Shown: positions 8,473 through 17,262, counted from the stretch's first letter. The stretch: DNA of 64,000 nt from Bordetella genomosp. 5 (GCF_002261475.1 NZ_NEVN01000002.1:124001-188000), one strand, 5' to 3'. Numbers and translations: made by a program. Notes: generated by a model from the sequence alone, not told the origin.

Positions 8473-10878
8473 ATGAAAGGCCCTGCCGCTGTATTTCCCC
8501 TGGACGCCCTGCGTTCGAGTCTGCTCGCGCTCGCTATCGCCACTGCCCTGACCCCCGGGGTTCAGGCCCAGACAACGGCCGCGCCCGCGGCGCGCCAGGC
8601 CTACCACGTGCCCGCCGGATCGCTGGGCCAGGCCCTGGCGCGGTTCGCCGCGGCGACCGGCACGCCGCTGTCGTTCGATCCCGCCGTCGTCGCGGGGCGG
8701 CGCAGCGCCGGGCTGGACGGCGTGTACGGGGTGCAGGACGGCTTTGCCGCGCTGCTGGCGGGCAGCGGTTTCGTGCTCGCGCCTTCGGGTTCGGGCTACA
8801 CGCTGCGGCCCGTGCCACGCGAAGGCGAGGCGGCCGTCCTGCCGACGGTGACCGTGGCGGGCAGTACGCCCGGCGCGCTGCCCGAGCTCTTCACCGGCGC
8901 GCAGGCCGCGCGGGGCGGCCGGGTGGGCCTGCTGGGCAATCGCGACGTGATGGACACGCCGTTCAACCAGACCACCTACACGGCCCAGATGCTGGCCGAT
9001 CGGCAGGCCACCACGCTGGGCGAGGCGCTCAATGCCGACCCCTCGGTACGCTTCACCGGCCAGATCGGCGGCATCACCGATTCGTTCTATATCCGCGGCT
9101 TTCCGATCGGCGAAGGCAATCTCGGCGAGATCGCGTTCGACGGCGTCTATGGCATCGCGCCCAACTATCACGTCTTCACCGACTACATCGAGCGCGTCGA
9201 CGTGCTCAAGGGCCCCGGCGCGCTGCTGTACGGCATGTCGCCCAACAGCGGCGTGGGCGGTGTGGTCAACATGGTGCCCAAGCGCTCGTTGCCGGACGAT
9301 CTGAGCCGCGTGACCGCCGACTACCTGTCGCAAGGGCAGTGGGGCGGCCGGGTCGATCTGAGCCGGCGTTTCGGCGACGACCGCGAATGGGGCGTGCGGC
9401 TGAACGGCATGCACCGGCAGGGCGCCACGCCGCTGGACAATCAGCGTTCCCGCACCGACCTGGGGGCGCTTGCCCTGGATTACCGTGGTGCGCGCCTGCG
9501 CGCCACGCTCGACGTCATCTTGCAGAACGAAAAGATCGACGCGCCGACGCGGCCGATGCTGGTGGCGGGCGGCCTGCAGGTGCCCGAGGCGCCGGACGGC
9601 CGCCGCAACGTCACGCAGCCGTGGGGCTGGTGGACGTCGGACAGCCAATCGGCGCTGTTGCGGCTGGAGTACGACGTGACCGACGCGTTGACCGTGTTCG
9701 CCGATGCCGGCGGCTCCACGATCGATATCGCGCGCCTGAGCGACCAGACGCCGCAGATCTTCAGCGCGCGCGGCGATACCGTGGCCACGCCCAGCTACTT
9801 CAAGTTCGAGGTGGATCGGGCAACCTACAACGCCGGTGCCCGCGCGCGCTTCGACACCGGGCCAGTGAGCCATAACCTGTCGGTGCAGGGTTCGCTGTAC
9901 GACGACCAGGTGGCACAGGCCAGCCGCGCGGGCACGCCGGTCTTTTCCAATATCTACGAGCCGATCAGCCGGCCGCGCCAGTCGATCGCGGCTCCTGCGC
10001 TAGTGCCGAAGGTGTCGTCGTCGCAGCTGGGCGGCATTGCCCTGGCCGACACGCTCGGCGTGCTCGACGATCGCGTGCAGCTCACGCTGGGGCTGCGTCA
10101 TCAGCGCATCGAGTCGAGCAATTTCGCGGCGACCGGCGCGCGCACGGTGCATTACGAGAAAAGCGCGACGACGCCGCTGGCGGGTCTGGTGCTCAAGCCC
10201 TGGAGCAATGTGTCGCTGTATGCGAACTACATCGAAGGCCTGAGCAAGGGCGATATCGCGCCCGCCACCGCCAGTAATGCGGGCGAGGTCTTCGCGCCTT
10301 ATAAGTCGCGTCAACGCGAGGTCGGCATCAAGGTCGACTTCGACGATGCCGTGGTCAGCCTGTCGGCGTTCAACCTGAGCAAGCCCAGCGGCCAGCTCAG
10401 CAACGGCGTGTATGCCGCCGACAGCGAGCAGCGCAACCGCGGCCTGGAGCTCAACGTGATGGGCGAAGTCGCGCCGGGCGTGCGCCTGCTGGGCGGCGTG
10501 ACCTGGCTCGACGCCGAGCTCACGCGCACCAGCAATCCGCTGACGCAGGGCAACCGCCCGGTCGGCGTGCCGCGCCGCATGGCGAGCCTGGGCGCGCAAT
10601 GGGATCTGCCCTGGGTGCAAGGGCTGACGCTGCTGGGCAACGTGGTGTACACGGGGCAGGAGTACGTGAACCAGGCGAATACGCAGTCGGTGCCGTCGTG
10701 GACCACGGTCGACGTCGGTGCACGCTACCGCCTGCGCGTGCAGGATCGCGACGTGACGCTGCGCGCCACGGTGGCCAACGTGTTCAATCGAGGCTACTGG
10801 TCCGGCGTGGCGTCGTACAGCACGATCTCGCAGGGGGCGCCGCGTACGTTCATGCTGTCGGCGTCGGTCGACTTCTGA
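8473..10878 (+). CDS. TonB-dependent siderophore receptor with N-terminal signalling (STN) domain
   Basis: The 801-residue outer-membrane receptor begins with a signal peptide (to about residue 33, VQAQ). An STN signalling domain (about 42-115, YHVPAGSLGQALARFAAATG) meets FecR in the periplasm. A TonB-box-like LPTVTVAG lies near 125, followed by the plug (DVMDTPFNQTTY, YIRGFPIGEGN, LKGPGALLYGMSPNSGVGGVVN) and a 22-strand barrel ending in the aromatic SVDF. Plug and barrel motifs (KSRQREVGIKVDF) resemble ferric-hydroxamate/pyoverdine-type receptors; the actual ligand cannot be told. It is the third gene of the fecIRA-type set, 102 nt after fecR, a gap that may hold the promoter used by the cognate sigma. 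Confidence 0.93.
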   Translation: MKGPAAVFPLDALRSSLLALAIATALTPGVQAQTTAAPAARQAYHVPAGSLGQALARFAAATGTPLSFDPAVVAGRRSAGLDGVYGVQDGFAALLAGSGFVLAPSGSGYTLRPVPREGEAAVLPTVTVAGSTPGALPELFTGAQAARGGRVGLLGNRDVMDTPFNQTTYTAQMLADRQATTLGEALNADPSVRFTGQIGGITDSFYIRGFPIGEGNLGEIAFDGVYGIAPNYHVFTDYIERVDVLKGPGALLYGMSPNSGVGGVVNMVPKRSLPDDLSRVTADYLSQGQWGGRVDLSRRFGDDREWGVRLNGMHRQGATPLDNQRSRTDLGALALDYRGARLRATLDVILQNEKIDAPTRPMLVAGGLQVPEAPDGRRNVTQPWGWWTSDSQSALLRLEYDVTDALTVFADAGGSTIDIARLSDQTPQIFSARGDTVATPSYFKFEVDRATYNAGARARFDTGPVSHNLSVQGSLYDDQVAQASRAGTPVFSNIYEPISRPRQSIAAPALVPKVSSSQLGGIALADTLGVLDDRVQLTLGLRHQRIESSNFAATGARTVHYEKSATTPLAGLVLKPWSNVSLYANYIEGLSKGDIAPATASNAGEVFAPYKSRQREVGIKVDFDDAVVSLSAFNLSKPSGQLSNGVYAADSEQRNRGLELNVMGEVAPGVRLLGGVTWLDAELTRTSNPLTQGNRPVGVPRRMASLGAQWDLPWVQGLTLLGNVVYTGQEYVNQANTQSVPSWTTVDVGARYRLRVQDRDVTLRATVANVFNRGYWSGVASYSTISQGAPRTFMLSASVDF

Positions 10879-10922
10879 GCGCGGGGCATGCGGGGGGCTG
10901 CGCTCGCCGCGGCGGTGTGAGG

Positions 10923-10944
10923 CGCCGGGCCTCCCGGCCCGGCG
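10923..10944. terminator. GC-rich hairpin between convergent genes
   Basis: CGCCGGGCC-TCCC-GGCCCGGCG forms a perfect 9-bp stem with a 4-nt loop between the convergent receptor and acetyltransferase genes. No T-tract follows, so terminator function is only probable. Confidence 0.5.
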
Positions 10945-10971
10945 TTGCCCTTGGCCAGGCCGCGTGAGGCC

Positions 10972-11418
10972 TCAGCCGGCGCGCCAGCCGTAGTACACGT
11001 CCAGGGCGTCGGCGTGTTCTTCGACGAAGCCGCATGCGAGATAGAAGGCATTGGCCCGGCTGCCGCGCAGGGCGTTCAGGCGCAGCGGCAAACCCGCCAT
11101 CCGCGCCTGTGCCTGCAACGCCTGCATCACGCTGCGGCCATGCCCCTGGCCGCAGTGTCGCGGCCACAGATAGAAGTGCTTGAGGTGCAGCGCGTCGTCT
11201 TCGGGTTGCAGCACATAAAAGCCGATGCGTTCGGCCGGCGTTTCGATGTGGCGCGCATACTCGGGCACGAAGCCCTCGATCAGCCGCCGGCGCGCGCGCT
11301 CCGGGTCGAAACGGCCCAGCGCCTCCAGACTCTCCCGCATCGCCGCCACGCGCAGCTCGGCCAGCGCGGGGAGGTCATCGAGCGAGACGGGCGCGTAGTG
11401 CAGAGCAACGTGGGACAT
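10972..11418 (-). CDS. GNAT-family N-acetyltransferase
   Basis: The 148-residue protein is a single GNAT domain. The acetyl-CoA pyrophosphate-binding motif A reads GQGHGRSVMQAL (about residues 90-101), preceded by beta strands ALHLKHFYLWP, and motif B near the end is RANAFYLACGFVEE, as in the RimI/YjaB type. The acceptor substrate is not predictable. It converges with the TonB receptor gene, and the 200 nt upstream of its start contain no other gene. Confidence 0.85.
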   Translation of the reverse strand: MSHVALHYAPVSLDDLPALAELRVAAMRESLEALGRFDPERARRRLIEGFVPEYARHIETPAERIGFYVLQPEDDALHLKHFYLWPRHCGQGHGRSVMQALQAQARMAGLPLRLNALRGSRANAFYLACGFVEEHADALDVYYGWRAG

Positions 11419-11618
11419 GATGAGGGCGACGGACGGGTGAGGCGCCGAACGTGGCGCGGCAGCTCTTTTTACCGCGTCGGTCCGGCCATGGAAAGCGCGG
11501 CCATGGCATCGCCCGCCCCGTCACCGGCACGAGGGCAGGCACCCCGCTTTGCGATGTGCGTATCGCATAAGCGCAGCGTCAGGGCCAGAATGACTCATCG
11601 AGTCCGGGACCCATTGCC

Positions 11619-11930
11619 ATGCCTTTGCCCCAAGGCTATCTCCAGATGATCGCGGCGCATCTGAACGCGCCGTATGGTGCGATTCTGACGGCGGCGGACG
11701 TGCGGGACGCGCTGCGTGCCGGCACGTTGCATGGCCTCGCGATCAGCGCCCTTGGCAAGGAATTGATTGCGAGCATGTATGTCGAGCTGCAGCCCGAGAT
11801 CATCGGTTGCGCAAGCTACGAGGCGGGCGTCAACCTCGAAGAGGCGCAATCGCTGTATGCGCATGTCCGCAGCGAATGGGCCGTACCTCGCGTGGCAATG
11901 TGGGAAGAGGCACTGGCGGGAGTGCTGTGA
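11619..11930 (+). CDS. Hypothetical protein (103 residues)
   Basis: I do not recognise the family. The 103-residue protein is soluble, mostly helical and lacks a signal peptide or membrane segment, with sequence features ADVRDALRAGTLHGLAISALGKELIASMY and a single Cys. The ATG is at 11619. Its stop overlaps by 1 nt (TGATG) a possible 26-codon reading frame. Codon use looks like the neighbours, though the gene is a little less GC-biased at its end. It stands alone between a GNAT gene and a LysR gene. Confidence 0.55.
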   Translation: MPLPQGYLQMIAAHLNAPYGAILTAADVRDALRAGTLHGLAISALGKELIASMYVELQPEIIGCASYEAGVNLEEAQSLYAHVRSEWAVPRVAMWEEALAGVL

Positions 11931-12010
11931 TGGCGATCTCCGACGCCGCTATCGCGGAACACCGCGCGCAAGGGCCGTGGCGCGAGCTGGAGCCTTTTAT
12001 CGCGCACTGA
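11930..12010 (+). CDS. Possible 26-residue small protein coupled to the preceding gene
   Basis: ATG overlaps the previous stop as TGATG, a typical translational-coupling junction. The predicted peptide starts MAISDAAIAEHRAQGP and ends in ELEPFIAH. It has no known family, no separate ribosome site and no membrane segment; it could equally be chance. Confidence 0.25.
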   Translation: MAISDAAIAEHRAQGPWRELEPFIAH

Positions 12011-12030
12011 GCGGCACATCCGATCGACAC

Positions 12031-12936
12031 TCAGGCTGACGCGGCGGCGCCGCTGCCTTCGCCGTACACCTCGCGCGCGAGCGTGAGCCAGGCCTGGGCG
12101 GCGTGCGACAGATAGCCTTCCGCGCGCCAGATCAGCATCATCTCCCATAGCGCATCGCGCGGATCGAGCGGCACCTGCCGCACGCCGGGCTGGCGCCGTT
12201 CGCGCGCCACGAGCTGCGGCAGAAAGCCCACTCCCATGCCCGACGCGACCAGCGCGCTGATGAAGTCCGTCTGGCCGCTGCGCGCGGCCACCGTGGGCGT
12301 GAAGCCGGCGCGCTCGCAGGCGGCGAGCAGCACATGGTTGAGCGCGAAGCCCGACTCGAACAGGATGAAAGGCGTGTCGCGCAGCTGCGCGAGACGCAGA
12401 CGCCGGCTGCGGGCGAGCGGGTGGTCGGGCGGCAGCAGCACCACCATGGGCTCGCGCGCCACGGCCTGAAAGGCAAATTGCGGCGGAATGGGCGCGATTG
12501 TCGCGCCGAGCTCGATGTCGCCGCTGCTCACCATGTCTTCGAGACGGCGGCTGCCGTGCTCCGACAGATGGATCTCCACGCCCGGATAGCGGCGGCGAAA
12601 GCGCGCGAACAGCGGCGCGAACAGCAGATTGCTGCCCAGCGTGGGCAGGCCCAGACGCAAGGTGCCGCGCCGCAGCCCGCGCAGCTCCTGCAGCTCCGCG
12701 ATCAGGTCGTCGCGTCCGGTCAGCATCGTCTGTGCGCGGCCGTACACGATCTCGCCGGCCGGCGTGAGGCGGGGCGGCTGGGCCTGACGGTCCAGTAGCG
12801 GCATGCCGATCTCGTCCTCGAGCTGGCGCACGGCCTTGCTCACCGTGGGCTGCGTGGCATGGATCGCGCGGGCGGCCTGCGAGAAACCGCCTTGCTTGAC
12901 CACTTCGACAAAGGCTCTGAGGGCGCGCAGATCCAT
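12031..12936 (-). CDS. LysR-family regulator divergent from cidAB (CidR-like)
   Basis: The 301-residue LysR-type regulator has an N-terminal winged helix (residues 1-60, FVEVVKQGGFSQAARAIHATQPTVSKAVRQLEDEIG) and a two-lobe effector domain (about 90-295). It is transcribed away from the cidA/cidB pair, the arrangement of CidR regulators of holin-like cidAB operons, which respond to carbon overflow metabolites such as acetate. The effector here is inferred from that parallel. Two ATTC/GAAT inverted repeats lie in the shared promoter region. Confidence 0.87.
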   Translation of the reverse strand: MDLRALRAFVEVVKQGGFSQAARAIHATQPTVSKAVRQLEDEIGMPLLDRQAQPPRLTPAGEIVYGRAQTMLTGRDDLIAELQELRGLRRGTLRLGLPTLGSNLLFAPLFARFRRRYPGVEIHLSEHGSRRLEDMVSSGDIELGATIAPIPPQFAFQAVAREPMVVLLPPDHPLARSRRLRLAQLRDTPFILFESGFALNHVLLAACERAGFTPTVAARSGQTDFISALVASGMGVGFLPQLVARERRQPGVRQVPLDPRDALWEMMLIWRAEGYLSHAAQAWLTLAREVYGEGSGAAASA

Positions 12937-12971
12937 GAGGCAAACCTTGAGTGAGGGGCTGATTCCCGGCT

Positions 12972-12986
12972 ATTCCAATTTTGAAT
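12972..12986. promoter_or_regulatory. Inverted repeat 1 in the LysR/cidA promoter region
   Basis: ATTC-N7-GAAT, a T-N11-A-like LysR-type dyad, 36 nt before the regulator start. Candidate operator. Confidence 0.4.
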
Positions 12987-12993
12987 GGCTCGG

Positions 12994-13004
12994 ATTCTGA
13001 GAAT
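12994..13004. promoter_or_regulatory. Inverted repeat 2 in the LysR/cidA promoter region
   Basis: ATTC-TGA-GAAT, the same half-sites as repeat 1 with shorter spacing, 22 bp away (about two helical turns). Candidate second operator site. Confidence 0.38.
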
Positions 13005-13103
13005 TCATTTTATCTATGCCGCCCACAGGCGTACAACAGGGGCTGCGGCGCTTTCCATGCCGGCATAGAAACCGGCCAGCACGCATTGTCTGGAGTTTTT
13101 GTT

Positions 13104-13508
13104 GTGAAGTTGTCCCGTCATCGGATTCTGGCGCGCAGCGCGTGGCGCCGCAGCCGTGCGCTGCAGATCGGCCTGATCGCGGTCTTCGCCGCGGCGGGCC
13201 AGTGGGCCGCGACCGCGCTGGCCCTGCCCATCCCCGGGGGTGTGATCGGTCTGGCGCTCGTGCTCGTGCTGCTCGGCACGGGGTGGTTGCGCCCCACGCA
13301 CATCCGCCGTGGCGCCAGCTGGCTGCTGGCCGAAATGCTGCTGTTCTTCGTGCCGGCCGTGATGTGCCTGCTCGACCACGGCGAGCTGCTCGGTCTGTTG
13401 GGCCTGAAGATCGCCGCGATCATCGTGCTGGGCACCTTGCTGGTCATGGGCAGCACGGCGCTGGTGATCGACCTCTGCTATCGCTGGATGAACCGCCATG
13501 CATCCTGA
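13104..13508 (+). CDS. cidA: CidA/LrgA family holin-like membrane protein
   Basis: The 134-residue protein has four predicted membrane helices (about 22-40, 44-62, 72-90, 98-122) with the family signature ALPIPGGVIGLALVLVLL and a LLFFVPAVMCLLDH segment. GTG 13104 is chosen: it has TGGAG 8 nt upstream and gives the normal family length, whereas upstream in-frame codons would add about 40 non-conserved residues that overlap the operator. It overlaps cidB by 11 nt. CidA/LrgA proteins influence murein hydrolase activity, lysis and, in several bacteria, export of pyruvate or other overflow metabolites together with CidB/LrgB. Confidence 0.87.
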   Translation: MKLSRHRILARSAWRRSRALQIGLIAVFAAAGQWAATALALPIPGGVIGLALVLVLLGTGWLRPTHIRRGASWLLAEMLLFFVPAVMCLLDHGELLGLLGLKIAAIIVLGTLLVMGSTALVIDLCYRWMNRHAS

Positions 13509-14190
13509 CCTGAGCCTGTTCTTCTGGCCGGTCGCGACGGTGCTGGCCTACCTTTGCGCGCGCACCGTGTACCGGCGGCTGGGCTATTGGTGGACATCGA
13601 CGCTGGTGCTGGCGCCGGCGCTGCTGCTCGCGCTGGCCGTCTGGCTGCACGCGGGCTACCGCGACTACATGAGCGGCAGCCACTGGCTGATGGCGATGCT
13701 CAGTCCGGTGATCGTGTCGTTCGCGCTGCCGCTGTATCAAGAGCGTGCGCTGATCCGCCGCTACTGGCCCATCCTGCTGGTGGGCGTGGTGGTCGGCAGC
13801 ACCATCGCGGGCTTCTCGGCCTGGCTGCTGGCGAGTTGGCTGCACCTGCCCGACGACGTGCGCCTGAGCCTCGTGCCCCGGTCCGTCGCCACGCCGTTCG
13901 CCATGACGGTGTCCGGCAATCTGGGCGGCATCCCCGATCTCACGGCCGTGTTCGTGATCCTGACCGGCGTCTGCGGCGCGGCCATGGGCCAGGTCGTGCG
14001 GCGCGCGCTGCCGCTGCGCTCATCGCTCGCGCGCGGCGCGTTGTTCGGCATGGGCGCGCACGGCGCCGGCGTGGCCAAGGCGCGCGAGCTCGCCGCCGAT
14101 GAAGGCTCGATCGCCGGGCTCGTGATGGTGTTGGCCGGCCTGGCCAACGTGCTGGTGACACCGGGCATCGCGTTCCTGCTGACGGCTTGA
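13498..14190 (+). CDS. cidB: CidB/LrgB family membrane protein
   Basis: The 230-residue protein has six to seven membrane helices and the LrgB signatures PLYQERALIRRYWP near residue 80, PRSVATPFAM near 127, SGNLGGIPDLTAVFVILTG near 140 and FGMGAHGAGVAKARE near 182. It overlaps cidA and forms a two-gene operon with it; LrgA/LrgB-type pairs act together in the inner membrane. Confidence 0.9.
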   Translation: MHPDLSLFFWPVATVLAYLCARTVYRRLGYWWTSTLVLAPALLLALAVWLHAGYRDYMSGSHWLMAMLSPVIVSFALPLYQERALIRRYWPILLVGVVVGSTIAGFSAWLLASWLHLPDDVRLSLVPRSVATPFAMTVSGNLGGIPDLTAVFVILTGVCGAAMGQVVRRALPLRSSLARGALFGMGAHGAGVAKARELAADEGSIAGLVMVLAGLANVLVTPGIAFLLTA

Positions 14191-14284
14191 AGCCATGTCG
14201 CCGCGGCAGGCTTAACGAGGGCCGGCGCGCGGTGTACAGTGGGTCATCCCGCCCCGCGGGCCACTCCTGTCGAAGAGGTGCAAC

Positions 14285-14839
14285 ATGGTCGTATCGGTCG
14301 GTCGTGCAGCAGCAAGGCAAGGATTCCGCCGTTTCCCCGCGTTCTCATCGGCCTGGGCCGCGCTGGCCCTGGCGGCCGCGCTCGGCGCGGGCATCGCGCC
14401 ACGGGCGCAGGCCGCCGGCGATCTGGGCTCGGCCAAGACCCTCGTGGCCAAGCACAAGCTCGGCGCCGGCATGAAAGTCATGGCGTTCGCCGCCGCCGCC
14501 CGCACCGACACCTACGCGAATCTGGTCAAGGCCGCGGGCCCCGACCGCGCGCAGGCGGCCGTCGTCGAGCAGCTCAACGCGCTCGAACCCAAATATCAGC
14601 CCGCGTGGGACGCCAATCTGGCGCAGGCCTACACCCGCCATTTCAGTACCGCCGAGCTCAAGTCGATCGCCGCCAAGGGCACCGACTCACCGGATGCCGG
14701 CAAGTTCGCCGAACGCGGCAACAGCGTGGGCGCCGACATGATGCAGTTGTCGGCGCCGTTGCTCTCCGAGATGGTGACCGAGGCCCTGGTACGCGCCGCC
14801 GCCCAGCTGCAGCAGCAGGGCGGCGTGAAGAAACCCTGA
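14285..14839 (+). CDS. Secreted DUF2059-like protein
   Basis: The 184-residue protein has an unusually long positively charged N-terminus followed by a signal sequence (about 22-43, ending RAQAAG). The mature part is helical and contains LAQAYTRHFSTAELKSIAAKGTDSPDAGKF, which resembles the YxxxFTxxELxxl(x)FYxSPxGxK core of DUF2059, a family of small exported proteins of unknown role. An internal start nearer the signal core is possible. It follows cidB by 94 nt on the same strand. Confidence 0.6.
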   Translation: MVVSVGRAAARQGFRRFPAFSSAWAALALAAALGAGIAPRAQAAGDLGSAKTLVAKHKLGAGMKVMAFAAAARTDTYANLVKAAGPDRAQAAVVEQLNALEPKYQPAWDANLAQAYTRHFSTAELKSIAAKGTDSPDAGKFAERGNSVGADMMQLSAPLLSEMVTEALVRAAAQLQQQGGVKKP

Positions 14840-14934
14840 AGCACGGCGCGCGCTGGCGCGGCCTGCCCGCATGCCAGCGCCGGGGTGCGCCCCTCACCGG
14901 GCGGCCGGCAGGCGGCCGCTCCAGGAGTCATGTC

Positions 14935-15150
14935 ATGGAATGGAAGGTTTACAAGAGCGGTTGGATTGGCGAGCGCAACTTCGAGGTCCAGACCTGCGAA
15001 GACGAAGACGGATATATGTCACGCGCAACCATTCTCGGCTTCCCGCCGCTCGAAGTGCTGGATCAACCTTTTCCGAACGAAGATCTGGCCGTCAAGGCAG
15101 CACTCAAGCGCCTCGCCGAAGAGTTCGACGAAGAGCCGCGGTTCGAGTGA
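14935..15150 (+). CDS. Small acidic hypothetical protein (71 residues)
   Basis: I do not recognise a named family. It is a 71-residue acidic protein beginning MEWKVYKSGWIGER with no membrane or signal segment and an acidic C-terminus (EEFDEEPRFE). CAGGAG lies 8 nt before ATG 14935. The stop is 3 nt from the convergent ArsR gene's stop. Its sequence complexity and ribosome site support a real gene. Confidence 0.6.
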   Translation: MEWKVYKSGWIGERNFEVQTCEDEDGYMSRATILGFPPLEVLDQPFPNEDLAVKAALKRLAEEFDEEPRFE

Positions 15151-15153
15151 TCG

Positions 15154-15891
15154 CTAGGCGGCGCGGGCGGCCGCGCCCGTGGCCGCCCGCGCCGGCTCGT
15201 GTTCGATCAACACACCGAATGCCGCGCCGAGCTGACGCGCGCCGTTGCGCGACACCCGCAGCGCGCGCGAGTCCAGTTCGCGCGTGACCCAGCCGCGCGA
15301 CAGCAGCAGCTGCAGCAGGCCCGCGCCCAGCGCGCCGCCCAGATGCGGCCGGCGCACGCTCCAGTCCATGCACGCACAGGCCTGACGGCGGCGCTTGCGC
15401 GCCATCGTGTCGAGATCCAGGCCCAGGTCGCGCAGCCGCTGCGCGCCGACCGCGGTCACGAGATAACTGCCATCGCCTTCGGCAAGCCAGCCCTGCGCCC
15501 ACATCGCGTCGTGCAGGCTCACGGCCACCGTGCCCGCCATGTGGTCATAGCAGGTGCGCGCATGCAGCAGGTGTTGCGGCGTGGACGGCACGAACGGCGT
15601 GCGCGGCACGCCGGCCACCACGAGCAAGGCCTCCAGCGCGCTGGCCACTTCCGGGGCGGCCAGCTGGAAATAGCGGTGCTTGCCCTGCACCGTGAGCGAG
15701 ACGAGCCCCTGGTCGCGCAGCCGCTGAAAGTGGCTGCTGGCCGTGGACGCGCCGATGCCGGCCACCACGGCGAGCTCGGTGGCGGTGCGGGCGCAACCAT
15801 CGAGCAGGCAGCAGAGCATGCGTGCCCGCGCGGGGTCGGCGATGGCCGCGGCCACCTGGGCGATGCGTTCGTCGGCAGGAAGTGCATCCAT
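15154..15891 (-). CDS. ArsR-family transcriptional regulator
   Basis: The 245-residue protein has an N-terminal ArsR/SmtB winged helix (about 5-90: ADPARARMLCCLLDGCARTATELAVVAGIGASTASSHFQRLRDQGLV, then GKHRYFQLA) and an extended C-terminal region of about 150 residues with Cys/His-containing HARTCYDHMAGTVAVSLHDAM and ACACMDWSVRRPHLGGALG. Those residues could bind a metal or sense thiols, which is inference. It is divergent from an MFS transporter that it probably controls; a CGCAG-GATA-CTGCG inverted repeat lies between the genes. Confidence 0.87.
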   Translation of the reverse strand: MDALPADERIAQVAAAIADPARARMLCCLLDGCARTATELAVVAGIGASTASSHFQRLRDQGLVSLTVQGKHRYFQLAAPEVASALEALLVVAGVPRTPFVPSTPQHLLHARTCYDHMAGTVAVSLHDAMWAQGWLAEGDGSYLVTAVGAQRLRDLGLDLDTMARKRRRQACACMDWSVRRPHLGGALGAGLLQLLLSRGWVTRELDSRALRVSRNGARQLGAAFGVLIEHEPARAATGAAARAA

Positions 15892-15925
15892 GGTTCGCTC
15901 CAGGTCGAAGTGTGCATGTGATAGC

Positions 15926-15939
15926 CGCAGGATACTGCG
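15926..15939. promoter_or_regulatory. Inverted repeat between ArsR and MFS genes
   Basis: CGCAG-N4-CTGCG, a perfect 5-bp dyad in the 78-nt divergent promoter region. Candidate ArsR operator. Confidence 0.35.
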
Positions 15940-15969
15940 CGCATCTCATCTCTCACAAGGACTTCGGCC

Positions 15970-17262
15970 ATGGATCCGAGCGCCATTCCCGCCACCGCCG
16001 CGCGCGCGCCGCGCCGCTTTTTCGGCCCCACGGTGCTGGCCGCCACCTTCGTGCTGGCGGTGTTCGGCTGGGGTGTCGGCTTTTACGGCCCGCCCGTGTA
16101 TCTGCAGTCGGTGGTGGCGCGCACCGGCTGGAGCGTTACGCTGGTCTCGGCGATGGTGACGCTGCATTTTCTGGCGGGGGCGCTGGTCGTGGCGCGGCTG
16201 CCTCGCCTGTATCGCCGCTTCGGCGTGCCCACGGTCACGCTGACCGGGGCGGTGTTGCTGGCGGTCGGCGTGACGGGTTGGGGGCTGGCCGCGTCGCCCG
16301 CCGCGCTGGCCGTGGCCGCGCTCGCCAGCGGCGTGGGCTGGGTGGCGCTCGGCGCCGCGGCCGTGAATGCGCTGATCTCGCCCTGGTTCGCCGCGCGCCG
16401 CCCCTGGGCGCTGGGCGTGGCCTATAACGGCGCGAGCGTCGGCGGCATCATCTTCGCGCCGCTGTGGGTGGCGCTGATCGCGCAGCTCGGTCTGGCCGGC
16501 GCCGGCCTGGCGGTCGGCCTGACCATGGTGGCCGTGATCGCATTGTTGGCCCGTCGGGTGTTCCGCCACACGCCGGCCAGCCTGGGCCAGGAGGCCGATG
16601 GCGGCGCCATGCCACGCGGACCGGGCGGCGCGGCAGCGACGCCGGACGCACGCACGTCACCCGCCAGCCGCGCGCCGCTGACCTCGCCCTGGCGCGAGCG
16701 ACGCTTCCTCACGCTCTCGCTCGGCATGGCGCTGGGCCTGTTCGCGCAGATCGGCCTGATCGCGCAACTCTATGGATGGCTGGCCTTGCGCATCGGTAAC
16801 GATCGCGCCGGCTGGCTGATGGGGGCGGCCACGGCGGCGGCCATCGCCGGGCGCATGGTGGCCGCGCGGCTGCTCGGGCCCGGCGCCGATCGCCGCAACG
16901 TGGCCTGCGCCGCCTATGCAGTCCAGGCGTTCGGCGTGGCGCTGCTCGTGGCCTGCGCGTGGGGCGTGCTCGCTCATCCCGCCTGGCTCGTGACGGGGGT
17001 GCTGCTGTTCGGTTCGGGCATCGGCAACGCGACCTCCCTGCCGCCGCTGATTGCGCAGACGGAGTTCACGCCGGCCGACGCGGCGCGAGCGGTGCCGCTC
17101 ATCGTGGCGGTGTCGCAGGGCGCCTACGCGTTCGCGCCCGCCGTGTTCGGCCTGGGCATCGGGCTGCTCGCCCCGGGGGGCTGGTTGCTGTGCGCCATGC
17201 TGCTGCAGGCGCTGTCGATTGCCTTGTTCGCCTCGGGCCGGCAGCGGCCCGCGCGGGCCTGA
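15970..17262 (+). CDS. MFS transporter
   Basis: The 430-residue protein has 12 predicted membrane helices in two halves, separated by a hydrophilic loop at about 200-238 (Gly/Ala/Pro-rich). The region after helix 2 contains RLPRLYRRFGVP, a degenerate version of the MFS loop 2-3 motif. The substrate is not predictable from sequence. It is divergently paired with an ArsR regulator, suggesting inducible export of a toxic compound or an organic acid. Confidence 0.85.
   Translation: MDPSAIPATAARAPRRFFGPTVLAATFVLAVFGWGVGFYGPPVYLQSVVARTGWSVTLVSAMVTLHFLAGALVVARLPRLYRRFGVPTVTLTGAVLLAVGVTGWGLAASPAALAVAALASGVGWVALGAAAVNALISPWFAARRPWALGVAYNGASVGGIIFAPLWVALIAQLGLAGAGLAVGLTMVAVIALLARRVFRHTPASLGQEADGGAMPRGPGGAAATPDARTSPASRAPLTSPWRERRFLTLSLGMALGLFAQIGLIAQLYGWLALRIGNDRAGWLMGAATAAAIAGRMVAARLLGPGADRRNVACAAYAVQAFGVALLVACAWGVLAHPAWLVTGVLLFGSGIGNATSLPPLIAQTEFTPADAARAVPLIVAVSQGAYAFAPAVFGLGIGLLAPGGWLLCAMLLQALSIALFASGRQRPARA

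Noticed and set aside
11930-12010. Treating the 26-codon frame as an established small protein
   Set aside because: Only the TGATG overlap supports it; there is no separate ribosome site or known family, so it is listed with low confidence.
14239-15150. A long plus-strand frame covering the DUF2059-like gene and the 71-residue gene
   Set aside because: Its first two-thirds are out of frame with the DUF2059-like gene and Arg/Gly-rich. Only the final 71 codons, with their own ribosome site, look real.
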